A stretch of DNA of 64,000 nucleotides. It comes from Microbacteriaceae bacterium (GTDB taxonomy: Bacteria > Actinomycetota > Actinomycetes > Actinomycetales > Microbacteriaceae). The notes under the pieces were generated by a model, which saw nothing but the letters and a program-made list of their open reading frames with translations, was not told the origin of the DNA and ran no database searches. Location of the stretch: contig JACMNE010000155.1 in NCBI GenBank assembly GCA_014378715.1, positions 1-64,000 of the forward strand, written 5' to 3'. Of the stretch, positions 61,410-64,000 are shown one piece after another (the stretch's first letter is position 1; every line of letters starts with the position of its first letter). The position numbers and the translations under genes were made by a program.

Positions 61410-64000
61410 ATGACGCCGGCCGCCCCTCCGCTCGTGGATGTCGCCGACATCGTGCGACTGGTCGGCGACGGATCCTTCCGCCGGGGGCAGGCGTACGCGC
61501 GGGGCGGAGCGGTCGAACGCTTCGACTGGGACCCCGAGACGAATCGTCTGTCGGGCACCGTCGCGGGGGGCGCACCCTCGCCGTACAGCTGTACCGTCGA
61601 GATCGTCGCCGGCGCCAACGGTCGCAGTCGCCTCACTGTGAGCTCCTGCTCCTGCCCCATGGACTACGACTGCAAACACGTCGCGGCCACGATCGTCAGT
61701 GCGAACGCCGAGCACATCCGCCAGCTCGGTCTCTCCAGCCGGCGCACTGCAGCAGAGTGGGCAGACGAGCGCTCGGCCCAGTCCCGCGAATCCGCCGCCC
61801 ATGGATTCCCCGGCGAAGCGGAGGTCGCGGACGACCTGCCGGCCTGGAAGGCGGCGCTCGGGGCGATGGCCGCTCCGGCAGCGACTTCCACTCCCCTGAT
61901 GTATGCCGATTCGGGCATGGGACTGGTCTCGGTGGCACCCCGGCACTCCATGGCGCTGCAGTTCGAGCTGCGCGAGCAGGCGCCGCGGGCGCAGGACCGC
62001 TGGCGGGGCAGCCCATCACGGCGCCGGGCGGGGTCGAACGAGACCGCGTCGGCGCGCCTCGGGGTGCGTCCGGTGATGCGCAACGCGCGTGGCACCTGGG
62101 TCAAGGGGAGCCTGACCTGGGGGAACATCCTCTATCAGGTCAACCGGCTGAACCTGGAGCCGGAGCAGCACCGCTGGTTCTGCCAGTTCGTTCCGCTGCA
62201 CCGGGCGAGCAGCGAGGTATACCTCGGTCAGGACGGCGACTGGCTCTTCCTCGACGACTTCAACAGTCCGCTGCTCTGGCACCTGTTCACCGAGGCCACC
62301 CGGCTGGGCATCGAGCTGGTGACCACTACCAAGGGGTTGAGCGTGATGGTCGGCGCGCGGGCCGAGCTGACGCTGGATGTGCGAGAGGCGGAGGTCGCGG
62401 GCAGGGCGGGCGCCGCGGAGCGCGCGCCGGGCGCCGAGACATTGGCCCTCGACACCACCACACCGGCCCCCGACATCCGCCTCGAACCGCGTCTGGCGAT
62501 CGATGGCCGCGACTACCCGGTCGCGGCCGCGAGCGCGATCGGGGCGCACGGGGTCTATGTGGCCGGGTCCGAGCGGATCGTGCTCGCCCCCACAGCCGGG
62601 CCGCTCGGTGCGGAGCAGCGCTGGTTGCTCTCCGCCACGGAGCCGGTGACCGCCCCCGGCCGCGACGCCGCCGAGTTCCTGACCGACTTCTACCCGCGTC
62701 TGCGTCGCACGCTGCGCGTGACGAGCTCCGACGCGACGGTGGCCCTGCCCGAGGTGGTGCCGCCGGTGCTCGTGCTCACCGCGACCTTCGGGGCGAAGGA
62801 CAGCCTCGCGCTGGCCTGGCACTGGGAGTACCGCGACGGCTCGACCGCGGTGCGGATGCCCATCGACCCCGAGCGGTCCCTCGAGAGCGAGCTGCGCGAC
62901 CAGACCGCGGAGCGCGAGATCCTCGATCGGCTGCGCGAGACCGCCGTGCCCGTCCCCACCGCACTCCAGGGACTCGACGCGGCGGAGTACACCGAGCGTG
63001 TCCTGCCAGTCCTGGAGGACTTCGACGGGGTCCGCGTCGACATCTCGGGCAAGCGCCCCGCCTATCGCGAGCTCACCGACGTGCCGGAGCTCACGATCTC
63101 CACCGTCGAGACGGACGAGCGCGACTGGTTCGACCTCGGCGTGATGGTGAAGATCGGCGGGCGCAGCATCCCGTTCGGCCCCATCTTCACCGCCCTCGCG
63201 AAGGGCAAGACGAAGCTGCTGCTGGTCGACAAGACCTACCTGTCGCTCGAGCAGCCGGTCTTCGAGCGCCTGCACGAGCTCATCGAGGAGGCCAAGGCCC
63301 TGCAGGAGTGGGACACCGGCTTGCGGATCAGCCGCTACCAGGCCAGCCTCTGGTCCGAGTTCGAGGACCTTGCCGAGGAGACCGACCAGGCCGTGTCCTG
63401 GCGCTCCGCGGTCGCCGGGCTGCTCGAGCTGGCAGCGGATGCGGGCGCAGCGGGGGTGGGGGCCACCGCTGTTCCAGAGGCGATCAACGCCACCCTGCGC
63501 CCGTACCAGGCCGAGGGATTCGCCTGGCTCGCCTTCCTCTGGAGGCACCGCCTCGGTGGGGTGCTCGCCGACGACATGGGACTCGGCAAGACCCTCCAGT
63601 CGCTCGCCCTCATCTGCCACGCGCGGGAGCAGCACGCCCTCGAGCAGGAGAAACACGCGCAGCCAGCGGATGTCGCGCTGCCTCCGTTCCTCGTCGTGGC
63701 CCCCACCTCCGTGGTCGGCAACTGGGTGCTCGAGGCCGCCCGCTTCGCCCCGGGTCTGAAGGTGGTGTCACTCACGGCGACCGAGTCGAAGTCCCGCGCC
63801 ACACTCGCCGACCTGGTCGCCGGCGCCGATATCGTCGTCACGTCGTACACGCTCTTCCGCATCGACAACCCCGCCTACACGGCGCAGGTCTGGTCGGGGC
63901 TGATCCTCGACGAGGCCCAGTTCGTGAAGAACGCGACCTCGCTCGCGCACCGCTGCGCCAAAGACTTCGACGTGCCGTTCAAGCTCGCGATCACGGGCAC
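61410..64000 (+). CDS. SWIM zinc finger SNF2-family helicase, truncated by the window end
   Basis: The open frame runs from ATG 61410 past the right edge, giving 863 codons here. A SWIM zinc finger, Cys80-x-Cys82 and Cys88-x-His90 ('SCSCPMDYDCKHVAA'), lies near the N-terminus. A long bacterial SNF2-associated region follows. The SF2 ATPase then begins: 'LRPYQAEGFAWLAFL', Walker A 'DDMGLGKT' at 721-728, 'VVAPTSVVGNW', and the DEAQ box in 'LILDEAQFVKN' near 834. The C-terminal helicase half is missing because of the window end, not a mutation. HepA/RapA-like dsDNA translocase activity is inferred. CACAAT seven bases before the ATG suggests a leaderless mRNA. Confidence 0.9.
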   Translation, partial: MTPAAPPLVDVADIVRLVGDGSFRRGQAYARGGAVERFDWDPETNRLSGTVAGGAPSPYSCTVEIVAGANGRSRLTVSSCSCPMDYDCKHVAATIVSANAEHIRQLGLSSRRTAAEWADERSAQSRESAAHGFPGEAEVADDLPAWKAALGAMAAPAATSTPLMYADSGMGLVSVAPRHSMALQFELREQAPRAQDRWRGSPSRRRAGSNETASARLGVRPVMRNARGTWVKGSLTWGNILYQVNRLNLEPEQHRWFCQFVPLHRASSEVYLGQDGDWLFLDDFNSPLLWHLFTEATRLGIELVTTTKGLSVMVGARAELTLDVREAEVAGRAGAAERAPGAETLALDTTTPAPDIRLEPRLAIDGRDYPVAAASAIGAHGVYVAGSERIVLAPTAGPLGAEQRWLLSATEPVTAPGRDAAEFLTDFYPRLRRTLRVTSSDATVALPEVVPPVLVLTATFGAKDSLALAWHWEYRDGSTAVRMPIDPERSLESELRDQTAEREILDRLRETAVPVPTALQGLDAAEYTERVLPVLEDFDGVRVDISGKRPAYRELTDVPELTISTVETDERDWFDLGVMVKIGGRSIPFGPIFTALAKGKTKLLLVDKTYLSLEQPVFERLHELIEEAKALQEWDTGLRISRYQASLWSEFEDLAEETDQAVSWRSAVAGLLELAADAGAAGVGATAVPEAINATLRPYQAEGFAWLAFLWRHRLGGVLADDMGLGKTLQSLALICHAREQHALEQEKHAQPADVALPPFLVVAPTSVVGNWVLEAARFAPGLKVVSLTATESKSRATLADLVAGADIVVTSYTLFRIDNPAYTAQVWSGLILDEAQFVKNATSLAHRCAKDFDVPFKLAITG

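Overview
This window is high-GC DNA (by eye near 70 percent) from an actinobacterium, most likely a member of Microbacteriaceae. The reasons are the codon usage, the many genes whose TAnnnT -10 box sits six bases before the start codon (leaderless transcription), the ECF sigma/Asp23/CsbD stress locus, the basic Pro/Arg-rich N-terminal tail on a DEAD-box helicase, and a strongly over-represented GCGGATGTCGC word. The family assignment is inference. I saw no rRNA, tRNA, CRISPR array, prophage or insertion sequence. The right edge cuts through an SNF2 helicase gene; everything else is complete.

Layout. 1-8.8 kb holds housekeeping and accessory genes: UDP-glucose dehydrogenase, a lipoprotein esterase, a repeat-tailed DEAD-box RNA helicase, a TetR/VanZ/EamA group and a DUF4432 aldose-epimerase-like protein. 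8.8-26.8 kb is a catabolic island for an unidentified sugar or polyol. It has a LacI-type regulator with two identical GACAACGTTGTC operators in a divergent promoter region, and a frc/ribose-type ABC importer (ATPase, permease, lipoprotein). It also encodes a phosphomannose-isomerase-like enzyme, two FGGY kinases, a PfkB kinase, two unlike class I aldolases, one class II aldolase, one Gfo/Idh/MocA oxidoreductase, two SDRs (one like ribitol dehydrogenase), two zinc-dependent dehydrogenases and a kinase-phosphatase fusion. Most genes overlap by 1-4 bases, so they are probably co-transcribed. The implied logic is import, oxidation, isomerisation, phosphorylation and aldol cleavage.

27-31.4 kb is one large secreted nuclease/5'-nucleotidase with a seven-unit hexanucleotide array running into its ribosome binding site. 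31.4-34.7 kb carries a CDF metal exporter and the stress locus: an ECF sigma factor, an Asp23-related protein that may be its anti-sigma, a small partner, and divergent Asp23 and CsbD genes. 34.8-46.4 kb holds cysK-cysE, a CPBP protease, RecQ, a membrane protein, a homocysteine methyltransferase, the Ktr potassium system, prolyl aminopeptidase, and a membrane-protein/GntR pair with palindromic sites in its promoter.

46.4-64 kb is rich in nucleic-acid enzymes: an MFS exporter, an MTH1-like Nudix hydrolase, a second RecQ fused to a phosphoribosyltransferase-like domain, a short UvrA paralogue, a nuclease-helicase of 1148 residues, and a divergent SWIM/SNF2 helicase. Interspersed are a 2-Cys glutathione peroxidase, an alpha/beta hydrolase, two hypothetical proteins and an unusual epimerase-CitE fusion. 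The strongest candidates for new biology are the 18-kb island, the ECF/Asp23 locus, the several fusion proteins and the over-represented 11-mer.
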